Shown in pieces: positions 24,880 through 31,999 of a stretch of DNA of 64,000 bases (within the stretch, counting starts at the first letter, position 1; each line of letters opens with the position of its first letter). Below the pieces are notes generated by a model. That model searched no databases. It was not told where the DNA came from and was given only the letters and a program-made list of their open reading frames with translations. Source of the DNA: Leptospira levettii (lineage in GTDB: Bacteria > Spirochaetota > Leptospiria > Leptospirales > Leptospiraceae); NCBI RefSeq assembly GCF_002812085.1, contig NZ_NPDM01000001.1:1240001-1304000 (forward strand), written 5' to 3'. Made by a program: the position numbers and the translations under genes.

Positions 24880-25422
24880 TCAATGTTTTTTAACTGGATG
24901 GTTTTCCTCATAAAAAACTCTTTTGAACTGTGGAATATATAAAGTTTTACCAAAATTGTTCCAAGGATAAGTACAATCATAAGGAGTCCATTGGCTTTCT
25001 AAATTATTTTCGTCTTTAAATTCAGCATAGATGTGTTTGGGTTTTGCATATCGACCAGTGACAGCTAATCTTGTTTTGAATCTTGTTCCTTTTAAATTGT
25101 TTTGAAGTTTAAAGAAACTAAGTGCCAATATGGATCTATCATCACAATCAAAAGGATGATCCGTATTCGCTCGTTCCAATAGAATCTTTGGCCTGCTTAC
25201 GTGTTCCTTTCTTTCGGGATCTTTTACGTACCGAATTGATTTAATATATTCGTAAAACTCACGAATTGATAAATCCTCTAATGGAACGCCGTTGGCTTTG
25301 AATAGGAGAAGGTCTTTCCAATACAAACGAGCAAGATCAAAACAATCTGCTACCGTTTGTTTGTATGTTAAAAGTGGTTGTCTAGTTCGAGTGTATTCCC
25401 CGACTTTTTCGATTTTTCGCAT
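24880..25422 (-). CDS. Transglutaminase-like cysteine protease-fold protein
   Basis: 180 aa. A Cys-His-Asp order of the transglutaminase-like fold is visible: HPFDCDDRSILALSFF (Cys near 115), PKHIYAEFKDENN (His near 150) and TPYDCTYPW (Asp near 168). Such small domains occur in phages that modify or cleave structural proteins or the cell wall. It lies between the early genes and the structural run. No signal peptide. Activity (protease, ligase or cross-linker) cannot be told. Confidence 0.65.
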   Translation of the reverse strand: MRKIEKVGEYTRTRQPLLTYKQTVADCFDLARLYWKDLLLFKANGVPLEDLSIREFYEYIKSIRYVKDPERKEHVSRPKILLERANTDHPFDCDDRSILALSFFKLQNNLKGTRFKTRLAVTGRYAKPKHIYAEFKDENNLESQWTPYDCTYPWNNFGKTLYIPQFKRVFYEENHPVKKH

Positions 25423-25456
25423 AATCGATATTTCGGGGTGTAAGGGTGAGTTTAAG

Positions 25457-25624
25457 TCAAGAGGCTTTTTTTGTTTTTTTCTTTATTGCTTTCCCATCTG
25501 GATGTTTTGCCTTAGATAAATCAAAAGTATCCTTGTTCTTTTCAACATCGGAAAGGATCTTTTTTATCTTTTTATCCTCAGCTTTCGTCGGGGTTACAAT
25601 GTTAAATGCAACTTTTGTTTTCAT
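25457..25624 (-). CDS. Small lysine-rich protein following a BrnT-like gene
   Basis: 55 aa from ATG at 25624, overlapping the upstream stop as ATGA. Sequence begins MKTKVAFNIVTPTKAEDKK and ends KKKTKKAS. It could be the partner of the BrnT-like protein upstream, but the residues do not show a clear BrnA or ribbon-helix-helix domain. Real by overlap and reading-frame integrity. Confidence 0.5.
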   Translation of the reverse strand: MKTKVAFNIVTPTKAEDKKIKKILSDVEKNKDTFDLSKAKHPDGKAIKKKTKKAS

Positions 25625-25941
25625 AAATCTTCCCTGGATCGAATAGCGTCCGTTTCATCTTTGCTTAGTTTATACTCCCAAGCTGTAATGACAAAAAAAT
25701 GTTTTTGTTTCTTTGTCATCTTCTGATTTCTAAAAATCACTTTTAAGGAGCGATTGGAAGTCATTCCCACAGCCTCAAAGCTACCATCTTTTCTTTTTAT
25801 CGCCAAGTATTTTTCTAGTGAAAAAAACTCATAAAGTTCCAAGTCAGTAACTCCGTGGTCTGCTACGTGGGTATTTCCGAGTTCGACATCGTAGTATATG
25901 TCGAGAATAAATTCGTCTTTATGCAAACGAATCACATTCAT
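25621..25941 (-). CDS. BrnT-like (RNase-toxin-fold) small protein
   Basis: 106 aa. HVADHGVTDLELYEFF, then RKDGSFEAVGMTSNRSLKVIF and VITAWEYKL fit the BrnT-like/DUF4258 pattern (HGV helix, strand, GxTxxGRxLxVxF, VITAxE). That fold includes BrnT ribonuclease toxins but also many uncharacterised proteins. It is coupled to genes on both sides by ATGA overlaps, so it may be an early phage factor rather than a stand-alone toxin. Confidence 0.55.
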   Translation of the reverse strand: MNVIRLHKDEFILDIYYDVELGNTHVADHGVTDLELYEFFSLEKYLAIKRKDGSFEAVGMTSNRSLKVIFRNQKMTKKQKHFFVITAWEYKLSKDETDAIRSREDL

Positions 25942-26171
25942 TGAAAGAGGCCTTGGTCTTCCATCGCTTTTTTCAAGGCAATTTCCTTTTGCTTTTTGAG
26001 TTTTGTTTTTTTGTCTTTAATGTAGTTGAGGTTATCGATTGCGGTTTCAAGATCACCTTCCAGTACCTGAATTTCTAAATCAATCTTCTCTATTTCCCTT
26101 TTCCAAATCGGTACAAGATTTTTTGAGTCCATATATGCCGACTTAGGATCAACCGCTTTTAGAGCTACCAT
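25938..26171 (-). CDS. Small coiled-coil protein of the element
   Basis: 77 aa from the ATG at 26171 (GGGAG nine bases upstream), preferred over an in-frame start at 26315 that would lie deep inside the upstream gene. Mostly a charged coiled coil (WKREIEKIDLEIQVLEGDLE, then KKTKLKKQKEIALKKAMED). Function unknown; a single-strand-binding accessory or structural role is possible. Confidence 0.55.
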   Translation of the reverse strand: MVALKAVDPKSAYMDSKNLVPIWKREIEKIDLEIQVLEGDLETAIDNLNYIKDKKTKLKKQKEIALKKAMEDQGLFQ

Positions 26172-26628
26172 CTTGGGCTTCTCCCTTAGTTTCATTTGAT
26201 TCCAGAGTTTTAGAATCTGTTCCATTCTCTCCTTGGTTGGATTCTCCTTGAGAAGCTGTAATGTCGCTAGAAACCAGATTAGATTCAATGCTCGATTTAG
26301 GTTCCTTCGTTTCATCGTTTAGATTCTCCCTAATTGATTCGTGCATCGAAAGTCCGAGAGTTGGATCATAACCTCTTAACTTCATTTCCTCTTTAAAAGA
26401 TTCTTCGTCGATAATTGCATCGACATCTAAATCAATTGTGAAACCAAAAGTGTGACACCATTCTAACCAAACCATAGTTTGGAGAATACGGATTGCATCC
26501 CATTGAGTGATAGGATCTTCGTTTGGTTCCTTTGCGTTCTGTAAGGCTATTAAGAAGGAATCCAAATTTGAATTCAATCTGACCCCTTTCTTTGAAAATT
26601 CCTTTGCTAGTTTTGTGTAATCTTTCAT
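26149..26628 (-). CDS. Hypothetical acidic protein of the element
   Basis: 159 aa. The first part is helical with a WDAIRILQTMVWLEWCHTFGF stretch (about 43-63); the last 50 residues are polar, Glu/Ser/Lys-rich and probably disordered (SQGESNQGENGTDSKTLESN). No known domain. Overlaps its upstream neighbour by four bases. Confidence 0.6.
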   Translation of the reverse strand: MKDYTKLAKEFSKKGVRLNSNLDSFLIALQNAKEPNEDPITQWDAIRILQTMVWLEWCHTFGFTIDLDVDAIIDEESFKEEMKLRGYDPTLGLSMHESIRENLNDETKEPKSSIESNLVSSDITASQGESNQGENGTDSKTLESNETKGEAQDGSSKSG

Positions 26629-27062
26629 CTTATTACCTCCGATGAATCTTCTTTATTCTTTGAATAAATGCTTCCTCTGGTGACGAATTCACCGTTCATT
26701 CTTAGAGTCCTTTGGCACTGTTCGAAACTTCCTCTTTCAACAACATGCTCATGAATGAAGGCTTCAAATTGTTCTTCACCATCGATAAATTGATTTAACT
26801 TTTCTAAACGAACGGGTGGCCTCATTTCGTTCTCCATTGATTTAATATTGTCGGTGTTGAGTTCTGATAAAATTGCAGAGAGGGTTTTTATTTCTTTTAA
26901 ATGTATATACTTATCATGTTCTAGCTGATCCAAAATTTTAGTTTTAAGATTTTCAGTTTTAGGATTGGAACGAGAAAGCTCAAACTCAGATTTTACTAAG
27001 TTTATATGCTCTAATCGAGATTTCAATTTTTGAATTCTGGCTTCAATTGGACTCAACTTCAT
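26625..27062 (-). CDS. Coiled-coil hypothetical protein of the element
   Basis: 145 aa from ATG at 27062, whose ATGA overlaps the upstream stop; an in-frame start at 27143 lies inside that gene. N-terminal two thirds are helical (MKLSPIEARIQKLKSRLEH). The C-terminus has FEQCQRTLRMNGEFVTRGSI. Unknown function in the early gene block. Confidence 0.6.
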   Translation of the reverse strand: MKLSPIEARIQKLKSRLEHINLVKSEFELSRSNPKTENLKTKILDQLEHDKYIHLKEIKTLSAILSELNTDNIKSMENEMRPPVRLEKLNQFIDGEEQFEAFIHEHVVERGSFEQCQRTLRMNGEFVTRGSIYSKNKEDSSEVIR

Positions 27063-27235
27063 ACTCTCTTCACCCAGTAATCCAAGACATCGATGACAAC
27101 CATCGTAACGAAAAGAAAGAAGATCCAAACATATAGATCCCAACCCTTAACCTCACCAAAGATAAGATTAAAAAAAATGAAAGTGAGAGCCAAAGAGGAG
27201 ATAGGTAATAATAATATTTTCGTTCCTGTTTTCAT
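27059..27235 (-). CDS. Small two-helix membrane protein
   Basis: 58 aa from ATG at 27235 (GGA six bases upstream; TTG at 27244 is an alternative). Two hydrophobic helices: KILLLPISSLALTFIFFNL and YVWIFFLFVTMVVIDVL, with short basic ends. Unknown; second holin-like candidate, but it sits in the early block near replication genes, so another membrane role is as likely. Confidence 0.5.
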   Translation of the reverse strand: MKTGTKILLLPISSLALTFIFFNLIFGEVKGWDLYVWIFFLFVTMVVIDVLDYWVKRV

Positions 27236-27253
27236 TGATTCCAATTCCGATTA

Positions 27254-27436
27254 TTAAGATTTTAACAAAGTTCCATAGCTGACAAGGTTTAGGAGTCTGT
27301 TACATGCTTTATTGAAATGATCTTCGCAAAGCAAGCGTCCTTGGTATTCATGCACAGCAAAACTGTCACAGAATTGGCAGAAGTCCGGCATATTGATTTT
27401 TTGAACTAGGTTTGTATGTCGATCATGGATTTTCAT
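27254..27436 (-). CDS. Small zinc-finger protein
   Basis: 60 aa from ATG at 27436. CQFC, then a Cys-x2-His-like pair in LLCEDHFNKAC, gives a probable zinc knuckle similar to other small phage DNA-binding proteins. The iteron-like repeats lie 30 bases upstream, between it and the replication gene. A regulatory or replication-accessory role is plausible. Confidence 0.55.
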   Translation of the reverse strand: MKIHDRHTNLVQKINMPDFCQFCDSFAVHEYQGRLLCEDHFNKACNRLLNLVSYGTLLKS

Positions 27437-27466
27437 TTTCAATATTCTCCGTTACTCTTTTCCTGA

Positions 27467-27495
27467 AAATAGCGTCATTAGTGTCATAGTGTCAC
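27467..27495 (-). repeat. Iteron-like triple TGAC(A/G)CTA repeat, right copy
   Basis: On the minus strand: TGACACTA, TGACACTA, A, TGACGCTA, TTTT, the same three units as at 12285-12314, only with the variant unit last instead of first. It overlaps the stop codon of the VapE-type gene and precedes the small zinc-finger gene. Confidence 0.65.
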
Positions 27496-28952
27496 TGGAC
27501 TATATTGACTAAAAATTTCCGACTATGGGCTGTTCTGTGAAATTGAAACTTCATTTTCACAAGCCCTCTACCAATCCAAGTTGTGCTCATTTTGAAGCTA
27601 GGGTGTTTTTCATGAATATAAAGGTATATCTCGGTTGCACTTAGCTTTGTATGGTGTTTGTTACTTTCATCAAATTCTTCAATTGCCAAAGGCCTGAAAT
27701 ATTTAAGGATCATTTCATACTCGTTATTCGAATATTCGTAATGAAGATTGTTTTCTTGGATTTGCTTTTGCTCGTTGCTATTCCAGTGGATTTGGTTCCA
27801 ACGTATGCCTTTGTATAGGTGAAAGATTTGTGCCCAAAAACGTTCTATAGGAATTTTTTGGAACTTATCAATTTCGATTGGCTTGAGTAATGAAAAAATG
27901 ATATAGCGTCTGTTTCCGGTATCATCCACCAAGAATTCAACTTTATTACAAGCGGCAATAAAACTAGAAATTCGTTTAAAGTGTTGAGCGTTTCTTCCGT
28001 AAGCAGCTCGTTCAAAAGAGCCTTTCATTGAAAAGAAGTCTCGAACTTCAGCGGCTTCCTTTTTGTTTGTGATTTTATCTATCTCGTCAAATAGCCAAAT
28101 CCAAATTTTAGAAGCGGCAACCGATGCGTCTTTACTTTTGAAATCAGTGGGAATCCTTGAGTTGTAGTAAGGTTTCAGTTCTTTTGGAATCAGTCCATTA
28201 ATGAAAGTGCTTTTATACCAACCTTGGTTAGATTGAATTGTTAAGCAATGTTCATTGACGAATTCTCCATCACTGAACAGTGAGTAGACTGCACGTATGC
28301 ACCATTTTTCAAAATAACTTCTAAAGTCTAATTCATTCGAGACTTTTATACATGAGCACACTTTTCCGATCCAATCGGTTTTCTTATCCCATTTCTCTAG
28401 ATTGTTGAAATAATCTTTGATTGGGTGGTAGGTGGGAATTACTGAAGAACTGAGAAGTGAAAGCAAATTGTCTTTAGAGGCATATTTAAACTCTTTTTGT
28501 TTTTTAACAAAGATCCATAGATCGTTAAAATCCCTGTCGCTCCATTGAATAAAATTCTTTGAGTTATTTGGCTTATGTTCTAATGATTGAGAAATTTCGT
28601 TAAATCGCAAATTTACATTCTTTTTTAAATAGTTTTCTAACTTGTGAACTTCTCCATCAATGTCGATTTTTTCCGAAGGTTTTGGTTCTTTCGTAATGTT
28701 GACTTTTTCATCAACTATAAGTTCAACTTTTCGCTTTCCAATTGAATTGGCCACTGCTAGGCTTAAGCTAACCATATACTTGTTTTCAATATGTTGTTTT
28801 GCTGTTAAGGCTCCCGATCCAGCTAAGCCGAACACCACTTTACTTTCATTTAGCCTTACCAATTTCATTTCTTTAAAAAATTTCTGGTAATAGATAGCAG
28901 GTATAACTTTCTGCAATTCTTTTTGAATTTGATTTTCTATTTGTTCAGACAT
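27492..28952 (-). CDS. Replication protein: DnaA domain-I-like N-terminus fused to VapE-type helicase
   Basis: 486 aa. Residues 1-80 look like DnaA domain I (helical IQKELQKVIPAIYYQKFFKEM, strands, then IENKYMVSLSLAVAN). From about 170 on it is a VapE/virulence-associated E superfamily ATPase: P-loop-like NQGWYKSTF (the usual Gly before Lys is Tyr), Walker B IWIWLFDEID, and the hallmark SSFIAACNKVEFLVDDTGNR. VapE proteins are SF3-related helicases that start replication of islands and phages. The DnaA-like domain may recruit host DnaB. No primase domain is visible. Confidence 0.82.
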   Translation of the reverse strand: MSEQIENQIQKELQKVIPAIYYQKFFKEMKLVRLNESKVVFGLAGSGALTAKQHIENKYMVSLSLAVANSIGKRKVELIVDEKVNITKEPKPSEKIDIDGEVHKLENYLKKNVNLRFNEISQSLEHKPNNSKNFIQWSDRDFNDLWIFVKKQKEFKYASKDNLLSLLSSSVIPTYHPIKDYFNNLEKWDKKTDWIGKVCSCIKVSNELDFRSYFEKWCIRAVYSLFSDGEFVNEHCLTIQSNQGWYKSTFINGLIPKELKPYYNSRIPTDFKSKDASVAASKIWIWLFDEIDKITNKKEAAEVRDFFSMKGSFERAAYGRNAQHFKRISSFIAACNKVEFLVDDTGNRRYIIFSLLKPIEIDKFQKIPIERFWAQIFHLYKGIRWNQIHWNSNEQKQIQENNLHYEYSNNEYEMILKYFRPLAIEEFDESNKHHTKLSATEIYLYIHEKHPSFKMSTTWIGRGLVKMKFQFHRTAHSRKFLVNIVQ

Positions 28953-29127
28953 AGTGAAATACTTTTGCTTCCTTTAGATCAACTTTGATTTCTTTAAACC
29001 ATTCCGACAAACAGTCCTTACACATATCGTATTGATACAGTTGAACATTCGAAGCCCCGCATTTTTTGCAGGACTTAGGCTCTTCATTTTCATTCTTTTT
29101 AGGTTCATCTTTTTCTATATTTATCAT
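28945..29127 (-). CDS. Small CxxC zinc-ribbon protein
   Basis: 60 aa from ATG at 29127, overlapping the integrase stop as ATGA; an in-frame TTG at 29133 is less likely. SCKKCGASNVQLYQYDMCKDC gives two CxxC pairs, a zinc ribbon. It lies between integrase and replication genes. Function unknown; DNA binding is possible. Confidence 0.6.
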   Translation of the reverse strand: MINIEKDEPKKNENEEPKSCKKCGASNVQLYQYDMCKDCLSEWFKEIKVDLKEAKVFHYV

Positions 29128-29963
29128 GCGCAAATTTTGTCTAAACGTCTCGTAATAGCTGAACGATCTAAGGAAGAGTGAAGGTAAGTTCTTGCAATCA
29201 CTTCGGCGGTGTTTCCTGCGAACTCAGCAACGGCTCCTATGTCGTTTCCTTCTCGGATCATGTCTGTTATGAAAGTGTGTCGAAACAGGTGCGGGTAAAT
29301 TTCTCTTCCAAGATATTTCTTTCCAATGGCAGAAACGATTCTCCAAATTGCGTGAGGATTGAACTGATCTTTATTTACCGTTTCGAATAGGAATACATAA
29401 CCACAAAAGGTTTGTCTGATTTGCTGAAAGAGGGAAATCGGAATAACAATATTCCTTTTCTTCTCATTCTTTCCTATTAGTTTAATTTCGATTAGATTGT
29501 TATCTAACGGACGGCAATCCTTTAGTCTTATGCTTACTAAGTCCCCAGCTCTGACACCAGTTGTCCAAAGAAAAAGAGTGATAGCCTTCTGACGTGCGGT
29601 TCCAAATTTATTGATCTTTTGAATTTCTGTTAGAGTAATTAAATCAGATTCACTAACACGAGTTCTAGGAACTTTAATTGGGAAGACTTCGTTTAACTCT
29701 TTTCGAAATGCGTCGATTACCAAACCTAACTCGGTTCCTACGGTTGCCTTTTTCATTGCTCGAAAAACAGAGTTTTTGTCGTCTCTAAGCGTTGCGGATT
29801 TTATCCCTAAATTTTTCCGTTCTTGTAAAAAATTTAAAAATCGTCTTGGTGTCACCGTCTCACCCTTGTTCCATGTAAGGAATTTGGTTACACGGTATTG
29901 GTCACGTGTAGTGAGAAGTTGTAAACTATCAGATATTATGTGAGGTTCGATTGATCTTATCAT
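29124..29963 (-). CDS. Tyrosine recombinase (integrase)
   Basis: 279 aa. An N-terminal SAM-like core-binding domain (about 5-95) and a catalytic domain (about 115-279). Catalytic residues: Arg in TTGVRAGDLVSIRL, His and Arg in HLFRHTFIT, and Tyr in ARTYLHSS. Mediates integration and excision at the TGGCGGGT core. It is 98 bp from attR, the usual place for a phage integrase. No clear ribosome site precedes the ATG. Confidence 0.93.
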   Translation of the reverse strand: MIRSIEPHIISDSLQLLTTRDQYRVTKFLTWNKGETVTPRRFLNFLQERKNLGIKSATLRDDKNSVFRAMKKATVGTELGLVIDAFRKELNEVFPIKVPRTRVSESDLITLTEIQKINKFGTARQKAITLFLWTTGVRAGDLVSIRLKDCRPLDNNLIEIKLIGKNEKKRNIVIPISLFQQIRQTFCGYVFLFETVNKDQFNPHAIWRIVSAIGKKYLGREIYPHLFRHTFITDMIREGNDIGAVAEFAGNTAEVIARTYLHSSLDRSAITRRLDKICA

Positions 29964-30060
29964 ATTTTTTTTGGGGATAAGATCGGAAGGAGATTAAGGG
30001 TTTCTAAATTTGATATTTTACGGGAAATGGCCTCTAATGAGACATCATTCGGTCAATGCC

Positions 30061-30068
30061 TGGCGGGT
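30061..30068 (+). other. Right attachment site core (attR)
   Basis: TGGCGGGT, identical to attL at 11926. Element sequence GGTCAATGCC ends immediately before it; host repeat CTAGTTCCCC follows. The true crossover may extend a base or two beyond the 8 bp. Confidence 0.72.
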
Positions 30069-30110
30069 CTAGTTCCCCTCCCTAAATTGGGCGGGGATAC
30101 CAATATCCAT
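30061..30110 (+). repeat. Right half of the dispersed repeat at the element's right edge
   Basis: TGGCGGGT, CTAGTTCCCC, TCCC, AT spacer, GGGCGGGGATAC and ATATCC match the right half of the intact copy at 8483-8528 with few changes. The hairpin CCCCTCCC/GGGCGGGG is kept. The left half is absent here and is found at 11905. Confidence 0.78.
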
Positions 30111-30191
30111 TCTTTACGAACAATTCCAAACAATCCAAAATCAATACCACATCCTGTCCTCACTGTACTCCGAGGCACGGCGTCGCTCGTC

Positions 30192-30251
30192 GAAAGCCAT
30201 CGTGGCTTTCTTTCTGTTTTGTTTGCTCCCTATGGGTCGCTCACAAAACAG
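30192..30251 (+). repeat. Two consecutive hairpins in the gap after the element
   Basis: GAAAGCC (30192-30198) pairs with GGCTTTC (30204-30210); CTGTTTTGT (30214-30222) pairs with ACAAAACAG (30243-30251). The block lies in the 30069-30315 gap, which holds no supportable gene. It probably belongs to the genome's dispersed intergenic repeats. Confidence 0.5.
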
Positions 30252-30315
30252 CTCGCGCCACTGTTCGAGTCGATTGGTTTGATAATCGTGATTGGTAAGT
30301 TTGGAAGGATTGTCA

Positions 30316-30386
30316 TGCGGGCGAAGGGACTCGAACCCTCGCCAGAAGCTTGGAAGGCTGCTGTGCTACCGTTACACCACACCCGC
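30316..30386 (-). tRNA. tRNA-Gly (anticodon TCC)
   Basis: Minus strand GCGGGTG pairs with CGCCCGC as acceptor stem, the T-arm has GAGGGTTCGAGTCCC, and the anticodon loop CTTCCAA gives anticodon TCC. CCA is not encoded. There is one mismatch in the anticodon stem. It lies about 250 bp outside attR and is intact, so it is not the integration site. Confidence 0.88.
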
Positions 30387-30468
30387 GACGTATATACATA
30401 GTTTTGTCTGAGGGTTAAGGGTCAATGATTTTTGGTTCCAGAATGTGTGGGTGGAAGAAAATGAGTCT

Positions 30469-31980
30469 ATGGCCCTCCCCCAAGCACTCGAAAATTATCG
30501 AAAACAATATCGAAAAATCAAACTTTTCCAAGATATTTCATCCGTTCTCCACTGGGACTCGGAAGTGATGATGCCAGAAGAGGGACGAGAGTATCGATCA
30601 ACGCAAATTGCAGCAGTTGCGGAACTCACCCATGAGTGGATGACGGATCCATCTTTTTTAGAGCTCATCCAATCTGCAAAATTAACCACAAAAGAACTTC
30701 CAGAATCGGAAAGATCATTATGGAATCGTGAGCTTGAAATTTTGATGGAGGAAAAAGAAAAAGCAGACAAGTTGCCATCTGAATTTGTTGCAGAATTTGC
30801 AAAATTGACCAATTTAGCGCATGCAGAATGGGCTGAAGCTAAAAAAGAAAAAAACTTTAAATTGTTTTCGGACAGGCTCGAAGAACTAGTTAATTTATCC
30901 AAAAAACAAGCAGATTACTTTGGTTATACGACCGAACCTTATGATGCCTTATTAGATACTTATGAAAAGGGTGCTAAAGCAGACCAAATTCAAATTCTAT
31001 TTTCTGATTTGAAAAAATCTCTTATTCCAATTGTAGCAAAGGCTCCAAAGTTCGAAAGTCCATTTAAAAAACCAATACCAATTGCCAATCAGACCAAATT
31101 CTGTAATCGACTTCCTTCCATTTTAGGACTCACAACAAAAGAATCAAGATTAGACATTAGTAACCATCCTTTTTCTACAAGTTTAGGAAAAGGTGACAAA
31201 CGAATCACAACTAGATATTCTGAATCAGATCCACTATCATCCATCTTCGGCGTGTTACACGAGACGGGACATTCTTTATACGAGTCTGGATTGTCAAAAA
31301 TGCCAAATTGGCCAAATCCATTAACTGAGTATTTAAGTTTAGGAATTCATGAATCACAAAGTCGTTTGTGGGAAAACCAAGTGGGAAGGTCTTTACCCTT
31401 TTGGGAATTTATGTATCCCATATTATTAAATGACTTTGAATTATCGGAATCAGAACTTTGTTTTCAAGAATTATATAAATATATCAATAGCACGGAAAAA
31501 TCAAAGATACGTGTGGAAGCAGACCAGGTCACTTATAATCTCCATATCATTTTACGATTCGAGATAGAAAGAGATTTGATTAATGGTAAAACTAAAGTAA
31601 AAGATTTACCAGAAATCTGGAATACCAAAATGAAAGAAAGTTTTGGAATGACAATTGAAAACGATGCAGAAGGAGTTTTACAAGACATCCATTGGTCTAT
31701 GGGTGCCTTCGGATATTTTCCAACATATACATTAGGAAATATATTCAGTGCACAATTTTTTAAAAAATTTACTGAAGAATATCCTGATTCGCATAACAAA
31801 TTTGCTTCGAAAGGTGATTTTTCAGACTTATTATCTTGGTTACGAAAAAACATCCATTCTAAAGGTAAAATCTTAACAATCGAAAATTTAGTTTCGGAAG
31901 CTACAGGCGAACCAGCAAATGCGAAGTATCTTATTGCATATTTAGAAGAAAAAGTAAAGGAAGTTTCAATTTCCAAATAA
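30469..31980 (+). CDS. M32 family carboxypeptidase (Taq type)
   Basis: 503 aa from ATG at 30469; a GTG at 30445 would add eight residues. Zinc metallopeptidase removing C-terminal residues. Seen: DISSVLHWDSEVMMP near the N-terminus, the DPLSSIFGVLHETGHSLYE active site with HETGH (HExxH), HESQSRLWENQVGRS (third zinc ligand region), and DIHWSMGAFGYFPTYTLGN. Length matches the family. Cytoplasmic; peptide turnover. Confidence 0.95.
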   Translation: MALPQALENYRKQYRKIKLFQDISSVLHWDSEVMMPEEGREYRSTQIAAVAELTHEWMTDPSFLELIQSAKLTTKELPESERSLWNRELEILMEEKEKADKLPSEFVAEFAKLTNLAHAEWAEAKKEKNFKLFSDRLEELVNLSKKQADYFGYTTEPYDALLDTYEKGAKADQIQILFSDLKKSLIPIVAKAPKFESPFKKPIPIANQTKFCNRLPSILGLTTKESRLDISNHPFSTSLGKGDKRITTRYSESDPLSSIFGVLHETGHSLYESGLSKMPNWPNPLTEYLSLGIHESQSRLWENQVGRSLPFWEFMYPILLNDFELSESELCFQELYKYINSTEKSKIRVEADQVTYNLHIILRFEIERDLINGKTKVKDLPEIWNTKMKESFGMTIENDAEGVLQDIHWSMGAFGYFPTYTLGNIFSAQFFKKFTEEYPDSHNKFASKGDFSDLLSWLRKNIHSKGKILTIENLVSEATGEPANAKYLIAYLEEKVKEVSISK

Positions 31981-31999
31981 TTGAATCAAAGGAATCACT

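Larger units (their letters stand above)
11926..30068. mobile_element. Integrated virus-like element (about 18.1 kb), possible tailless phage
   Basis: Bounded by an 8-bp direct repeat TGGCGGGT and by the two halves of a host intergenic repeat. It has a tyrosine integrase at the right end, a VapE-type replication protein, and a leftward run of about 25 small, tightly packed and often overlapping genes. The products include cell-wall peptidases, a fibre-like protein, a highly basic protein and many small membrane proteins. No terminase, portal, tail or distinct packaging ATPase is recognised. Left-side cargo runs rightward and includes a SecB-like three-gene operon. The unit could be a complete virus or a satellite; gene content favours a virion-forming element. 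Confidence 0.85.

Noticed and set aside
12000..30000. CRISPR array or insertion sequence inside the element
   Set aside because: I saw no regularly spaced repeats with unique spacers and no transposase; the only repeats are short operator- or iteron-like motifs.
30316..30386. tRNA-Gly as the integration site of the element
   Set aside because: It is intact, 250 bp outside the boundary, and no tRNA fragment is seen at the left end; the repeat core explains both ends better.
30027..30401. Plus-strand frame after the integrase (124 codons)
   Set aside because: It covers attR, the repeat, two hairpins and the antisense of tRNA-Gly; not a plausible gene.
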